From: Hymenobacter sp. 15J16-1T3B
Lineage (GTDB): Bacteria > Bacteroidota > Bacteroidia > Cytophagales > Hymenobacteraceae
Assembly (NCBI RefSeq): GCF_020711235.1
Contig: NZ_JAJFAV010000004.1
Location: forward strand, 1 to 64,000
Reading direction: 5' to 3'
DNA length: 64,000 bases
The first letter of the stretch is position 1. The number at the start of each line of letters is the position of its first letter. Of the stretch, positions 39,669 to 47,680 are shown piece by piece. The notes under the pieces were generated by a model. That model had not been told where the DNA came from, did no database searches, and saw only the letters and a program-made list of their open reading frames with translations. The translations under genes were made by a program, and so were the position numbers.

Positions 39669-41282
39669 ATGCTCGTTCAATTAAAGAATTATAGCCGACG
39701 TGATTATTTGGTTTTTATCCTGGTATGCGTGCTGCTGATAATTGGCTTTTTGCTGCGCTATTTACAGCTGGAAGAATATCCGCTTACGGTTAATCAGGAC
39801 GAGCTGTCGAATATTTACGACGGGTACAGCATAGCTCGTACCGGAGCCGACAGGTGGGGTGAAAAGTATCCCGTTATTTTGCGTGCTTTCGGGAATATGG
39901 ATTACCGTCCGCCCATGTATGCGTGGCTCTGCGCTATTCCAATTGAGCTGTTTGGGTATTCCATTTATTCCGGACGTTTGGTGTCCGTCGTGTTGGGCTT
40001 TGTTTCCCTGCTGCTGATTTATTTGGTGGGCGAGAAAATGGGGGGACGCTTGTTTGGGCTATTGGCCTTGTTGCTGGCTACTTTCTCACCCTGGCATATT
40101 GTCTTCTCCCGCGTAGCGTCGGAGGGCACGATGTTGCCACCTTTCTTTCTCATCTGCTCCTGCTACCTCTGGCAAAAAGCGCAGGAAAAAGGCTATAGCC
40201 TCGCCAGCCTTGCGTGGCTAGGGCTGAGCATCGGGCTCGGTACCAATACCTACCAAGCGGGCAAGCTGACCTTCTTTCTCTTCACTTTGCTGGTGCTGAT
40301 TGACCTTTGGCGCTACGCTAGCCGCTTCTTTCAAAAGGCTTTGGTACTTGGTATCAGCGCCTTGGTGGGGGCCGGTCCGCAGCTCATAGCCGCCGTGACC
40401 ATGCCGGACCGCTTCTTGTCCCGGGCCGACGGCAGCATGATGGAGTTTTCGTGGTCGTTTCAATACTTCAATACGCTCTTTAAAAATATCGCGCTGAATT
40501 TATCCCCGGATTTCTTGTTCTTTAATTTTGGTGTTGGTAATTATTTTACAGTAGCCCGACTGCTGATGATTGAGTGCCTGTTTTTCTATTTGGGCATGTT
40601 TCTCATTCATAAAGTTGTTTCTAAAAACCAAGCTATTAAGCCAGCTTATATTTATGCGCTGCTGTTCATGGCGGTGCTGCCCAGCGCCCTGACGCGGGAA
40701 AACCCGCACGCCCTGCGCGCTTCCGGCCTGACGGTATTATTGCCCCTGCTCAGCGCCGCCGGAATTGTGCTGGTATACAAGCATATTAACAACGCGGTGC
40801 TGCGCAATGCTTTTGTTGCAGTTACGGTCGGGCTGGCACTGTGGAATGCGAAGTATTTTTTGCAGGAATACACGGCTTCGGATACCCTGATCAAGGAAAC
40901 AATGCCGGCCTTGACGGCGAAGGGCATTGAGCGGTTGAACAACTACAAAGACTGGTACGATACGGTGGTGCTGGATAAGACCGGTGATGGTTCCCAGATG
41001 TACCTGTACGTAGCCAGCTACTGCGGCATGACGCCCGAAGAATTCCAGCGGGCCGAAAAGCGCTACGACGCTTACGGGTGGGACGAATTCAAGCAACTCG
41101 GTAAATACCACTTTCTCAACCAAAGCGAGTTGGATGAGCTGTTACAGAAGACAGAATCGAAGGTGCTCATCATGACGCGGACCCGGCATACCAACTACAC
41201 CGCAGTCGATAGCGTTGAGTTGCCTGGTGAAAAGATGTACATCTACTCCAGCGGGCCGGCGCAGTTGCTGTCGAAAAACTAA
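39669..41282 (+). CDS. GT-C family glycosyltransferase (GT39-like)
   Basis: Integral membrane glycosyltransferase of 537 aa with 11-12 hydrophobic helices. The first external loop carries the acidic motif VNQDELSNIYDGYSIA and later YRPPMYAWL, matching the Asp/Glu catalytic pair of protein mannosyl- and ArnT-like GT-C enzymes that use polyprenyl-linked sugars. A soluble domain (about 420-537) follows. The acceptor is unknown. Codons are clearly AT-richer than in the neighbours (frequent tta, att, ttt, aat, especially 39670-39800 and 40480-40660), and the gene lies alone between two near-identical terminators, which suggests a recent arrival. ATG at 39669 opens the basic N-terminus; an earlier frame start at 39615 lies upstream of the -7 box. 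Confidence 0.85.
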   Translation: MLVQLKNYSRRDYLVFILVCVLLIIGFLLRYLQLEEYPLTVNQDELSNIYDGYSIARTGADRWGEKYPVILRAFGNMDYRPPMYAWLCAIPIELFGYSIYSGRLVSVVLGFVSLLLIYLVGEKMGGRLFGLLALLLATFSPWHIVFSRVASEGTMLPPFFLICSCYLWQKAQEKGYSLASLAWLGLSIGLGTNTYQAGKLTFFLFTLLVLIDLWRYASRFFQKALVLGISALVGAGPQLIAAVTMPDRFLSRADGSMMEFSWSFQYFNTLFKNIALNLSPDFLFFNFGVGNYFTVARLLMIECLFFYLGMFLIHKVVSKNQAIKPAYIYALLFMAVLPSALTRENPHALRASGLTVLLPLLSAAGIVLVYKHINNAVLRNAFVAVTVGLALWNAKYFLQEYTASDTLIKETMPALTAKGIERLNNYKDWYDTVVLDKTGDGSQMYLYVASYCGMTPEEFQRAEKRYDAYGWDEFKQLGKYHFLNQSELDELLQKTESKVLIMTRTRHTNYTAVDSVELPGEKMYIYSSGPAQLLSKN

Positions 41283-41314
41283 CCCGCGCCGCGGCCGGCG
41301 TCCACGCCGCTACC

Positions 41315-41348
41315 GAAAGCGCCCCGGCTACTCCGCCGGGGCGCTTTC
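41315..41348. terminator. Terminator, GCGCCCCGGC family, copy 2
   Basis: Perfect 14-bp stem GAAAGCGCCCCGGC / GCCGGGGCGCTTTC, loop TACTCC. Differs from copy 1 (39424) at only the outermost pair and one loop base. Confidence 0.9.
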
Positions 41349-41350
41349 GT

Positions 41351-41387
41351 TGGGTTGGCACGAGGCGCTCAACGCAGCGGCCCTCGC
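41351..41387 (-). repeat. Dispersed 37-base repeat, copy 2 (inverted)
   Basis: Reverse complement of the repeat at 37013-37049 with two mismatches; contains TTGGCACGAGGCGCTCAACG. Placed directly after a terminator, like copy 1. Confidence 0.75.
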
Positions 41388-41451
41388 GTGCCTTGCTAAA
41401 TCACGTCCGTTGCTGGCTACGTGGATAGGCTGGGGTGGCCTGCCGGAAAAG

Positions 41452-42942
41452 CTACTGCTGCTTCAAGTACTCGGCCGCGGTTCGGTTTTTGGGGTTTAGG
41501 GCCAGGGCGCGGGTGTAATACTGGGTCGCGAGCTTCTTGTTGCCGAGGGCGGCGTAGGTTTCGGCCAAGCTGTCGTAGGTATTGGCGCTGCCAGGGTAAA
41601 GACGCACGTTGAGCTGGAACACCGCCAGCGCATCAGCCAGCTGGCCCTGCTCCACCAGGGAGTAGCCCCAGGCGTTGACGGCCTGCTCGGGCAGCGCGTA
41701 GGCCGGGTCGTGGCGGCGGGCTTTCTTTACTTCCTCCTCCAGGTGGCTGAACCCGCGCTGGCGCAGGGTGCGGTGCAGGGCGCGCAGGGTAGGAGGCAGG
41801 CCGAAGCCGTCGGCCACGCGCATGTCGGGCAGGTAGCAGGCCGCTAGCGCGTCGACGAACCGCTCGGGGCTGGCGCCTTGCAGGTTGGTCAGCACCACGA
41901 TGGCCAGGTCGTCCTGCGGGTAGAGGAACACGGCGGAGCGGCCTCCGCCCACCGGCGCCACGGCCGGGTGTTCGGCGCGCGTGACGGTGGGCCAGCCCAG
42001 GGCGTAGCCGGTGAGCTTGCCGCCGAAGCCGCGTTCGGTGCCGTCGGTAAGGCGGCCGGGTGTCCAGAGCGTAGTCAGGCTGGCGGGTTGCAACAGCTTG
42101 CCGTGTTGCAGGGCTATCAGCCAGCGGGCCATTTCCTCGGCGGTGGAGCTCATGCCCGCGGCCGTGCGCAAGGAGGGCGGAAACACTTCGAACAGATTTT
42201 GCAGCTCCTTGCCGCGGCGCACTTGCCCGTCGATGTACTGGGTGAAGGTGTAGCCGCGGGCCATGCGGGGCAGCACGGCGTGGGCGTCGCCGGAGGTGGT
42301 GCGGGGCATGCCCACCACGTCGAGCTGCCGCTGCTGGATGAACTGCGCGAAGGGCTGGCCGCTGAGTTTATCAATCAGGCGGCCCAGCAGCAGGTAGTTG
42401 GTTTGGTTGTAGGCGAACTGCTGGCCGGGCGGGAAGTCGAGCGGCTGCTTCTGCACCTCGGCCCAGGCGGTTTTTTCGTTGTTTTCGCTTACCAGCGCGT
42501 CCTCGGGCATGATGTCGGGCAGACCGGAAGTGTGCGTGAGCAGCTGCCGCACCGTGACCGGGTGCCAGGTTGCCGGCAGCTCGGGCAGGTAGCGGCCCAC
42601 CGGCGCGGCTAGGTCGAGCTGGCCGGCTTCCACCAACTGCATCACAGCCACGCCCACGAAGGCCTTGGTAATGGAATTCAGGAAAAAGCGCGTCTGCGTG
42701 GTCACCGGCACCGAGTCCTGCACGTTGGCCAAGCCGTAGTTGCCCAGCTTGACTAACTGGCCGTGGCGGACCACCGCCAGCTGCACGCCCGGAATGCGCA
42801 GCTGGCGCATGGCCTGCCGCACGAGCCGGTCGACGCTGTCGGGAGCAGCCGGCGCTTGGGCCACAAGACGGGGGGCCTGCAACAGCAAGACCAGCAGAGC
42901 CGCGGTGCAACGCAACCAAACGAGAGGGGAGAGTAGGCGCAT
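41452..42942 (-). CDS. Beta-lactamase-fold serine hydrolase with C-terminal TPR
   Basis: Exported serine hydrolase (class C beta-lactamase / peptidase S12 fold), 496 aa. Signal peptide 1-28. The nucleophile motif SxxK is FLNSITKAF (about residue 90), followed by LLTHTSGLPD and the second motif FAYNQTNYLLLG, in which the usual YxN reads Y-N-Q. The third motif is VGGGRSA, in place of HxG. Residues about 395-496 form two to three TPR-like helix pairs (AVNAWGYSLVEQGQLADALA, AETYAALGNKKLATQYYTRA). Substrate unknown; esterase, D-amino peptidase and wall roles are all possible. It is transcribed towards the repeat region. Confidence 0.88.
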   Translation of the reverse strand: MRLLSPLVWLRCTAALLVLLLQAPRLVAQAPAAPDSVDRLVRQAMRQLRIPGVQLAVVRHGQLVKLGNYGLANVQDSVPVTTQTRFFLNSITKAFVGVAVMQLVEAGQLDLAAPVGRYLPELPATWHPVTVRQLLTHTSGLPDIMPEDALVSENNEKTAWAEVQKQPLDFPPGQQFAYNQTNYLLLGRLIDKLSGQPFAQFIQQRQLDVVGMPRTTSGDAHAVLPRMARGYTFTQYIDGQVRRGKELQNLFEVFPPSLRTAAGMSSTAEEMARWLIALQHGKLLQPASLTTLWTPGRLTDGTERGFGGKLTGYALGWPTVTRAEHPAVAPVGGGRSAVFLYPQDDLAIVVLTNLQGASPERFVDALAACYLPDMRVADGFGLPPTLRALHRTLRQRGFSHLEEEVKKARRHDPAYALPEQAVNAWGYSLVEQGQLADALAVFQLNVRLYPGSANTYDSLAETYAALGNKKLATQYYTRALALNPKNRTAAEYLKQQ

Positions 42943-43106
42943 GAACGGTGGAATAAGGAAGAAAGCGGCCGCCGCAGGGCGAAGGAATGCCAGTTAGATG
43001 GCAGACCGGCGCCCACCGTTGCCCGGAGCGGACAAGGGGCGGCAAAAATGGGGCGCGTATTTTTGCCCCCAAGAAAACACCGCCGGCTGCGGCCGGCCAC
43101 CAGGGT

Positions 43107-43688
43107 ATGCGAAGAAGACTGCAGGGGCACGCGCGCCGGATCCGGCTCATTGTGTATGAGGAAACGTTGTTTGACTGGCGGGAGCACCTCTGGACGTTTC
43201 TGGGCGCCTTTACCGGCATCGGCCTGATCGGGCTGCTCAACCGCTACCTGCTCGGCCCGGCCGATACGCTGCTGCTGGTCGGCTCGTTCGGGGCCTCCTC
43301 GGTGCTGATTTACGGGGTCATCAACAGCCCGCTGGCCCAGCCGCGCAACCTACTGGGCGGGCACGTCATCAGCGCTGTTATCGGCGTGGCAGTGCAGCAG
43401 ACGGTGGGCGGGGAGCTGTGGCTGGCGGCCGCACTGGCCGTGGCCTTGTCCATTGTGGCCATGCAGATAACCAAAACCCTGCACCCGCCGGGCGGGGCTA
43501 CGGCCCTGATTGCCAACGTGGGCTCCGCGCAGCTCAAGGCCCTGGGGTACTGGTACGTGCTCATGCCGGTGCTGGCCGGCGCGTTGTTGCTGCTGCTGGT
43601 GGCGCTAGTATTCAACAACGCCACGGCCTCGCGCAGCTACCCCAAAAACAAGCACTGGTACCGCATCTGGCGTCGCCGCTACTTCTGA
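43107..43688 (+). CDS. HPP-family membrane protein
   Basis: Integral membrane protein of 193 aa of the HPP family, whose name comes from the motif seen here as TLHPPGGATAL. Four to five hydrophobic helices, with GSFGASSVLIYGVINSPLAQ and PRNLLGGHVISA also conserved. Family members have been linked to nitrite or other anion transport across membranes, including a chloroplast nitrite transporter, but the substrate here is not shown. The ATG at 43107 begins a basic N-terminus (MRRRLQGHARRIR); an earlier frame start at 42987 would add 40 residues from the region between the two divergent genes. Confidence 0.85.
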   Translation: MRRRLQGHARRIRLIVYEETLFDWREHLWTFLGAFTGIGLIGLLNRYLLGPADTLLLVGSFGASSVLIYGVINSPLAQPRNLLGGHVISAVIGVAVQQTVGGELWLAAALAVALSIVAMQITKTLHPPGGATALIANVGSAQLKALGYWYVLMPVLAGALLLLLVALVFNNATASRSYPKNKHWYRIWRRRYF

Positions 43689-43708
43689 GCCGGCTTGCCC
43701 GCCAATGC

Positions 43709-43739
43709 AAAACGCCCCGGCCACCCAGCCGGGGCGTTT
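43709..43739. terminator. Terminator, GCCCCGGC family, copy 3
   Basis: AAACGCCCCGGC (43710-43721), loop CACCCA, GCCGGGGCGTTT (43728-43739). Shares its core with copies 1 and 2. The spacer to 43938 contains no further structure that I can support. Confidence 0.85.
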
Positions 43740-43938
43740 CCCTTCTAGCACAGTACCACCCACCCAAAGCGCGGCACCTTACTCGCCGGCAAAGCTCGGG
43801 CGGCAATGTGAGCGGAATGTGTCCGGTGCGTTACCATTATGGGAGGCCTCACAAGGCCCGCTACCGGCTCCTGGGAACGGATAAAGCACTATTTTCGCTC
43901 CGGTCGTTCTCGTTAGTAGCCCGCATAATTAGCCGTAC

Positions 43939-45252
43939 ATGATGCGCCTGAAACAACTCACGCTGGGCGGGCTGCTGGTCGCCGGCGCCTTGCCCGCCGC
44001 GGCCCAGCGCCCTGCTCCGCAAACCGTGTTTACCGACGACGTCGACCGGTTTTGGCAGGCCTACGACAGCGTGCGGAGCACGGCCGAGCCCGCCCGCCAG
44101 GTGGCCGCCATGAACCGGCTCTACGTGGCCAAGGGCAGCGAGGGGCTGCGCGCCTTCATGAAAGCCCGCGGTTACTCGGCCGAAGAATGGGTCAGGCAGA
44201 TCAACCAGTACCCCAAGTTCTGGGACTCGGTGCGGCCCAACACCCTCTCGGTAAAAACGAAAACGGCCGAGATTGAGCGCAGCGTGCAGCGCTTGCGCCG
44301 TCTCTACCCCGAACTGCGGGACGGCAAGATGTACTTCACCGTCGGGGGCATGCGCTCCGGCGGCACCGTAGACGGCAACCTGGTGCTGATCGGGACGGAA
44401 ATAGCCACGGGCACGGCCCAGACCGACGTGTCGGAACTGCCGGGCAAATGGCTGGCGACGGTGTTTGCCCAGCAGCGGCTCGACAACGTGGTGGCCCTGA
44501 ACGTGCACGAGTACGTGCATACCCAGCAGCGCAGCGAAGGCGCCACGCTGCTGGCAGAGGCGCTGCGCGAGGGCGCCTGCGACTTCGTGGCCGAACTGGC
44601 CACCGGCCAGCCCGAGCAGAGCGCCTACAGCACGTACGGCCGGGCGCACGAACCCGAGCTGCGCACGGCCTTCAAGCAGGAAATGTTCGGGGCCGATACG
44701 CGCCGCTGGCTCTACAACGGCACCAAGGCCGCCACCGTCGCCGACCTGGGCTACTACATGGGCTACGCCATTCACAAGGCTTATTACCAGCGGGCCAAAA
44801 ACAAGCGCCAAGCCGTCAAAGACATCATCGAGCTGGACTACACCGACGCCGCGGCCGTCGACGCGTTTCTGACCATGTCCGGCTACTACCCCGAGGGCTG
44901 GGACAAAGCTGCCCTGCTCACGGCGCTCGACGCCCGGCGGCCGGTGCTGCTGCAGGTGCTGCCCTTCGCCAACGGCGCCACCACCGTCGACGCGGCGCTG
45001 ACCGAACTGGTGCTGCGTTTCGACCGTGCCATGAGCCCCACGGGCATGGCTTTCGAGCCGACGGCCCGGGGCAAGGAGTTCTTTCCGCTCAAAAAACCGC
45101 TGGGTTTCTCGCCCGACGGGCAGCGCTTCACCCTGCAGGTCGAGCTGCAGCCCAACCATGAGTACGAGTTCGTGGTGAGCCCGCGCGGCTTTGTGTCGCA
45201 GGATGGCTTTCCGCTGCGCGAGGCCTACACCGTGCGCTTCAAAACGCGCTAA
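43939..45252 (+). CDS. Exported zinc metallopeptidase-like protein (HEYVH)
   Basis: Protein of 437 aa. Signal peptide 1-22 (LGGLLVAGALPAAAQ). Residues about 25-190 are helical; the segment VVALNVHEYVHTQQ carries an HExxH zinc site (about residue 195) and LLAEALREGACDFVAEL follows with candidate Glu ligands 18-22 residues later, as in gluzincin-like DUF2268 proteins. The C-terminal 110 residues are beta-rich and look like an Ig-like (Big_5/SbsA) domain (TELVLRFDRAMSPTGM, GQRFTLQVELQPNHEYEFVV). Acts outside the cytoplasm, and the substrate is unknown. Two adjacent ATGs are possible; the first is given. Convergent with galT across a terminator. Confidence 0.78.
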   Translation: MMRLKQLTLGGLLVAGALPAAAQRPAPQTVFTDDVDRFWQAYDSVRSTAEPARQVAAMNRLYVAKGSEGLRAFMKARGYSAEEWVRQINQYPKFWDSVRPNTLSVKTKTAEIERSVQRLRRLYPELRDGKMYFTVGGMRSGGTVDGNLVLIGTEIATGTAQTDVSELPGKWLATVFAQQRLDNVVALNVHEYVHTQQRSEGATLLAEALREGACDFVAELATGQPEQSAYSTYGRAHEPELRTAFKQEMFGADTRRWLYNGTKAATVADLGYYMGYAIHKAYYQRAKNKRQAVKDIIELDYTDAAAVDAFLTMSGYYPEGWDKAALLTALDARRPVLLQVLPFANGATTVDAALTELVLRFDRAMSPTGMAFEPTARGKEFFPLKKPLGFSPDGQRFTLQVELQPNHEYEFVVSPRGFVSQDGFPLREAYTVRFKTR

Positions 45253-45300
45253 GGGCTATCGGGTGGCTGCTGCCCGCCCGGTGCACGACTGGGGCATAAC

Positions 45301-45339
45301 CAACAAAGCCCCGCAATGGCTCGTTGCGGGGCTTTGTTG
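45301..45339. terminator. Bidirectional terminator
   Basis: Perfect 16-bp arms CAACAAAGCCCCGCAA / TTGCGGGGCTTTGTTG around a seven-base loop, between the convergent metallopeptidase and galT genes. Confidence 0.93.
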
Positions 45340-45346
45340 CCTGAGG

Positions 45347-46411
45347 TTAGCTAGCGGCGGGCTCTGGGGCCTGCTTATAGTGCACTTCCGACAACTCGCG
45401 CAGGCGCTGCGCGGCGTACTCGGGCGTGATGTCGCGCTGCGGATTGGCCAGCATTTCGTAGCCGACCATGAACTTGCGCACGGTGGCCGAGCGCAGCAGC
45501 GGGGGGAAGAAGTGCATGTGCAGGTGCCACTCGGGGTGCGCCTCGCCGTCGGTGGGTCGCTGGTGCAGGCCGGCCGAGTAGGGGAAGGACGTCTGGAAAA
45601 GGTTGTCGTAGCGAATGGTCAGGCGGCGGATGATGTCGGCCAGCGCGTCCCGTTCCTCGTCGGTGAGCTGGGTCACGTCCTGCACCGCGCGGCGCGGCAC
45701 CACCAGCGTCTCGAAGGGCCAGGCCGCCCAAAACGGCACCAGCGCTACCCAGTGCGCGTTGTCGATGACCACGCGCGTTTGCTGCTGCAGCTCAATGGCG
45801 AGGTAATCGGCGAGCAAGGTGCGGCCGTGCTCCTGGTAATACGCCAGTTGCTGCACGGTTTCCTTGGCCGGGTCGCCGGGCATGGTGCGTTGGGCCCAGA
45901 TCTGGCCGTGCGGATGCGGGTTGGAGCAGCCCATGACCTGGCCCTTGTTCTCAAAAATCTGCACGTAGTTGATGTCCTCGCGCGCCCCGAGCTCGGCAAA
46001 TTGCTCGGCCCACACGTCTACCACCCGGCGAATGTCGGGCGTGCTCATCTCCGGCAGGGTCAAATCGTGCCGGGGCGAAAAGCAAATAACCCGGCCCACG
46101 CCCGATTCGGCTTCGGCCCGCAAGAGGCCGCCCAACTCCACCGAGCCGCGGGGCGCGTCGGGCGTGAGGGCGGCAAAGTCGTTGTCGAACACGAAGGTAC
46201 CGGTGTAGGGCGGGTTCACGATGCCGCCGGCGCGGGTGTTACCGGGGCAGAGGTAGCACGTCGCGTCGTACGCGGGGCGCTGGGAGCGGTCGGGGGCTTC
46301 CTGCTGGCCCTGCCAGGGGCGCAGCGCCCGGTGCGGCGACACGAGCAGCCACTCGCCGGTAAGCGGGTTGAAGCGTCGGTGCGGTTGCTGAGCGAGGTCG
46401 AATGATGCCAT
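45347..46411 (-). CDS. galT: UDP-glucose--hexose-1-phosphate uridylyltransferase
   Basis: Leloir-pathway enzyme that exchanges UMP between UDP-glucose and galactose-1-phosphate; cytoplasmic dimer with Zn/Fe. The 354-aa protein has [14 protein letters not shown] (metal Cys pair), [20 protein letters not shown] with the catalytic HPH nucleophile, and [19 protein letters not shown], where the later His residues bind metal. Length is as in the family. The ATG at 46411 opens [21 protein letters not shown]; a GTG-like frame seven codons upstream is possible. No galK or galE nearby. Confidence 0.97.
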   Translation of the reverse strand: MASFDLAQQPHRRFNPLTGEWLLVSPHRALRPWQGQQEAPDRSQRPAYDATCYLCPGNTRAGGIVNPPYTGTFVFDNDFAALTPDAPRGSVELGGLLRAEAESGVGRVICFSPRHDLTLPEMSTPDIRRVVDVWAEQFAELGAREDINYVQIFENKGQVMGCSNPHPHGQIWAQRTMPGDPAKETVQQLAYYQEHGRTLLADYLAIELQQQTRVVIDNAHWVALVPFWAAWPFETLVVPRRAVQDVTQLTDEERDALADIIRRLTIRYDNLFQTSFPYSAGLHQRPTDGEAHPEWHLHMHFFPPLLRSATVRKFMVGYEMLANPQRDITPEYAAQRLRELSEVHYKQAPEPAAS

Positions 46412-46660
46412 GACGAAAACGGGCGGCCACAAAGCCGGCAGAAAGGTCGGAAAAAGGAACAGGCAATGCTTGCTATACCGCTGCGGGCCCGGCAGGTTGC
46501 CGCCGGGGCTACTTGCCGCCCTAGCGGTTGGCCCGCCCCCGCAGCGCCCCGGGCAGCGGAAGCGCCGCCCAAGCTGACTAGGGAGTTAGCTTCTGACTGC
46601 CAGAAATAAGGCTGCCAAGCTTTGGTCGCCGGAGCGCCTTGCCGGCCGAAGGCGCCAGGA
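46412..46660. other. Intergenic spacer upstream of galT
   Basis: About 250 bases between the galT start and the terminator of the HTH gene. GC-rich, without a convincing open frame, -7 box or repeat. I see nothing else to annotate. Confidence 0.5.
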
Positions 46661-46696
46661 ACAAAAAAACAGCGCTGACGCGGGGCGTCAGCGCTG
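46661..46696 (-). terminator. Terminator of the IS630-type HTH gene
   Basis: Arms CAGCGCTGACGC / GCGTCAGCGCTG (12 bp) with a three-base loop, followed on the minus strand by seven T. It lies 26 bases after the stop codon at 46723. Confidence 0.9.
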
Positions 46697-46722
46697 GCAA
46701 AGGCTTGTTGTGCGGGGTGGGC

Positions 46723-47223
46723 TTAGGAGGCCTGCATCAGCTGCAGCGCGCCGTCGGTGGTCGTCAGAGCCGATTCGCGGGGCAGGGTGGAGGCGCTCAT
46801 TTGCTTGAGGGCTTTCTGCACGGTGATGGTGCAGATGCGCTCCGTGTAGCCCATTTCTACTACGCGCTGGGCCAGCAGCGGCAGCGTCCAGCGCCGGTGG
46901 TTGGCCGGGGCGGGGCCGCGCATAAGGCGACGCAGCAGCGACTCCAGCTTGGGCGTGAGCTTGGTGGGGGCGCCGCAGCGGGGCACGGCGTGCAGGTAGT
47001 CCTGAAAACCCTGCTGGCTGAATGCCCGACGCATGCTGTACACGCGGTCGATGCTCAGGTTCAGCAGCTCGCCCGATTCCTGCGCCGGCATGTCCAGCAA
47101 CCAGTGCTGCAGCACTTGCGCGCGGTTGCGCTGCTGCCGCGAAATGGTTTCGGAGCTGACGAAATCTTCCAAGTAAGCCCGCTGCTTGCGGGTGAGTTGC
47201 AGGGAGTGGCGTTGACGACCCAT
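46723..47223 (-). CDS. Orphan IS630-type helix-turn-helix protein
   Basis: DNA-binding protein of 166 aa that matches the N-terminal half of IS630-family transposases: a first helix-turn-helix (QQRNRAQVLQHWLLDMPAQE, SGELLNLSIDRVYSMRRAF) and the second winged domain (GAPTKLTPKLESLLRRLM, RRWTLPLLAQRVVEMGYTER, ICTITVQKALKQM). The DDE catalytic domain is entirely absent and no terminal inverted repeats or target duplication are visible. It has its own strong terminator and intact frame, so it is better seen as a domesticated regulator than as a dead transposon. Its promoter region holds a perfect 30-bp palindrome (47291). Confidence 0.72.
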   Translation of the reverse strand: MGRQRHSLQLTRKQRAYLEDFVSSETISRQQRNRAQVLQHWLLDMPAQESGELLNLSIDRVYSMRRAFSQQGFQDYLHAVPRCGAPTKLTPKLESLLRRLMRGPAPANHRRWTLPLLAQRVVEMGYTERICTITVQKALKQMSASTLPRESALTTTDGALQLMQAS

Positions 47224-47290
47224 TGAGACAATTAAGGCTGCGGACGACGGGGGATTGTTTTCACTGACGCTTCGAAAGTATTAAGATCTG

Positions 47291-47320
47291 TTTTCATGCG
47301 CAAACGATTGCGCATGAAAA
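47291..47320. promoter_or_regulatory. Perfect 30-bp palindromic operator candidate
   Basis: TTTTCATGCGCAA, spacer ACGA, TTGCGCATGAAAA: 13-bp perfect arms. The centre CGCAAACGATTGCG has the central CG typical of LacI-family operators. It lies 68 bases upstream of the IS630-type HTH gene and about 360 upstream of the LacI-family gene, in AT-rich DNA. Confidence 0.65.
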
Positions 47321-47680
47321 ATTTTGCCAGCACTTTCCTCATGTGGCTTGTTATATAAGATTGGTATTCTTATTTGTGTTTGTAAACAGTTGAAAATCAA
47401 AACATTTTATAGACAGGTCTTGGTTATGCACAGGTCAGCTAACCGGAGCTACAAATAGTTGACGGTCAGGCCAACGGCCGAGAAGGGTTGCCTGAGCGGG
47501 CTTGTTGTCGTATTTTCCGAGCAATCGATTCCGCAATTTCTGCGGCTCCTAGTAGCTTTGGTGTTCTACCATGCTCGTTTGCTGCGCCGCTGCCCGGCAC
47601 CGAATGCTGCGGTTTTTCGTTTTTAGTAGTGCCGCCCGGCCCACCCCGCCGCGTATTGCCGCCACCTTGCTTTCAGTACC
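47321..47680. other. AT-rich intergenic region before the LacI-family gene
   Basis: About 360 bases, AT-rich to about 47450 and GC-rich after. No full TAnnTTTG box, no gene and no repeat that I can support; near-matches such as TTATTTGTG around 47370 may hold the promoter. Confidence 0.4.

Noticed and set aside
46723-47223. A complete insertion sequence at the IS630-type gene.
   Set aside because: No catalytic domain, no terminal inverted repeats and no TA duplication at the edges.
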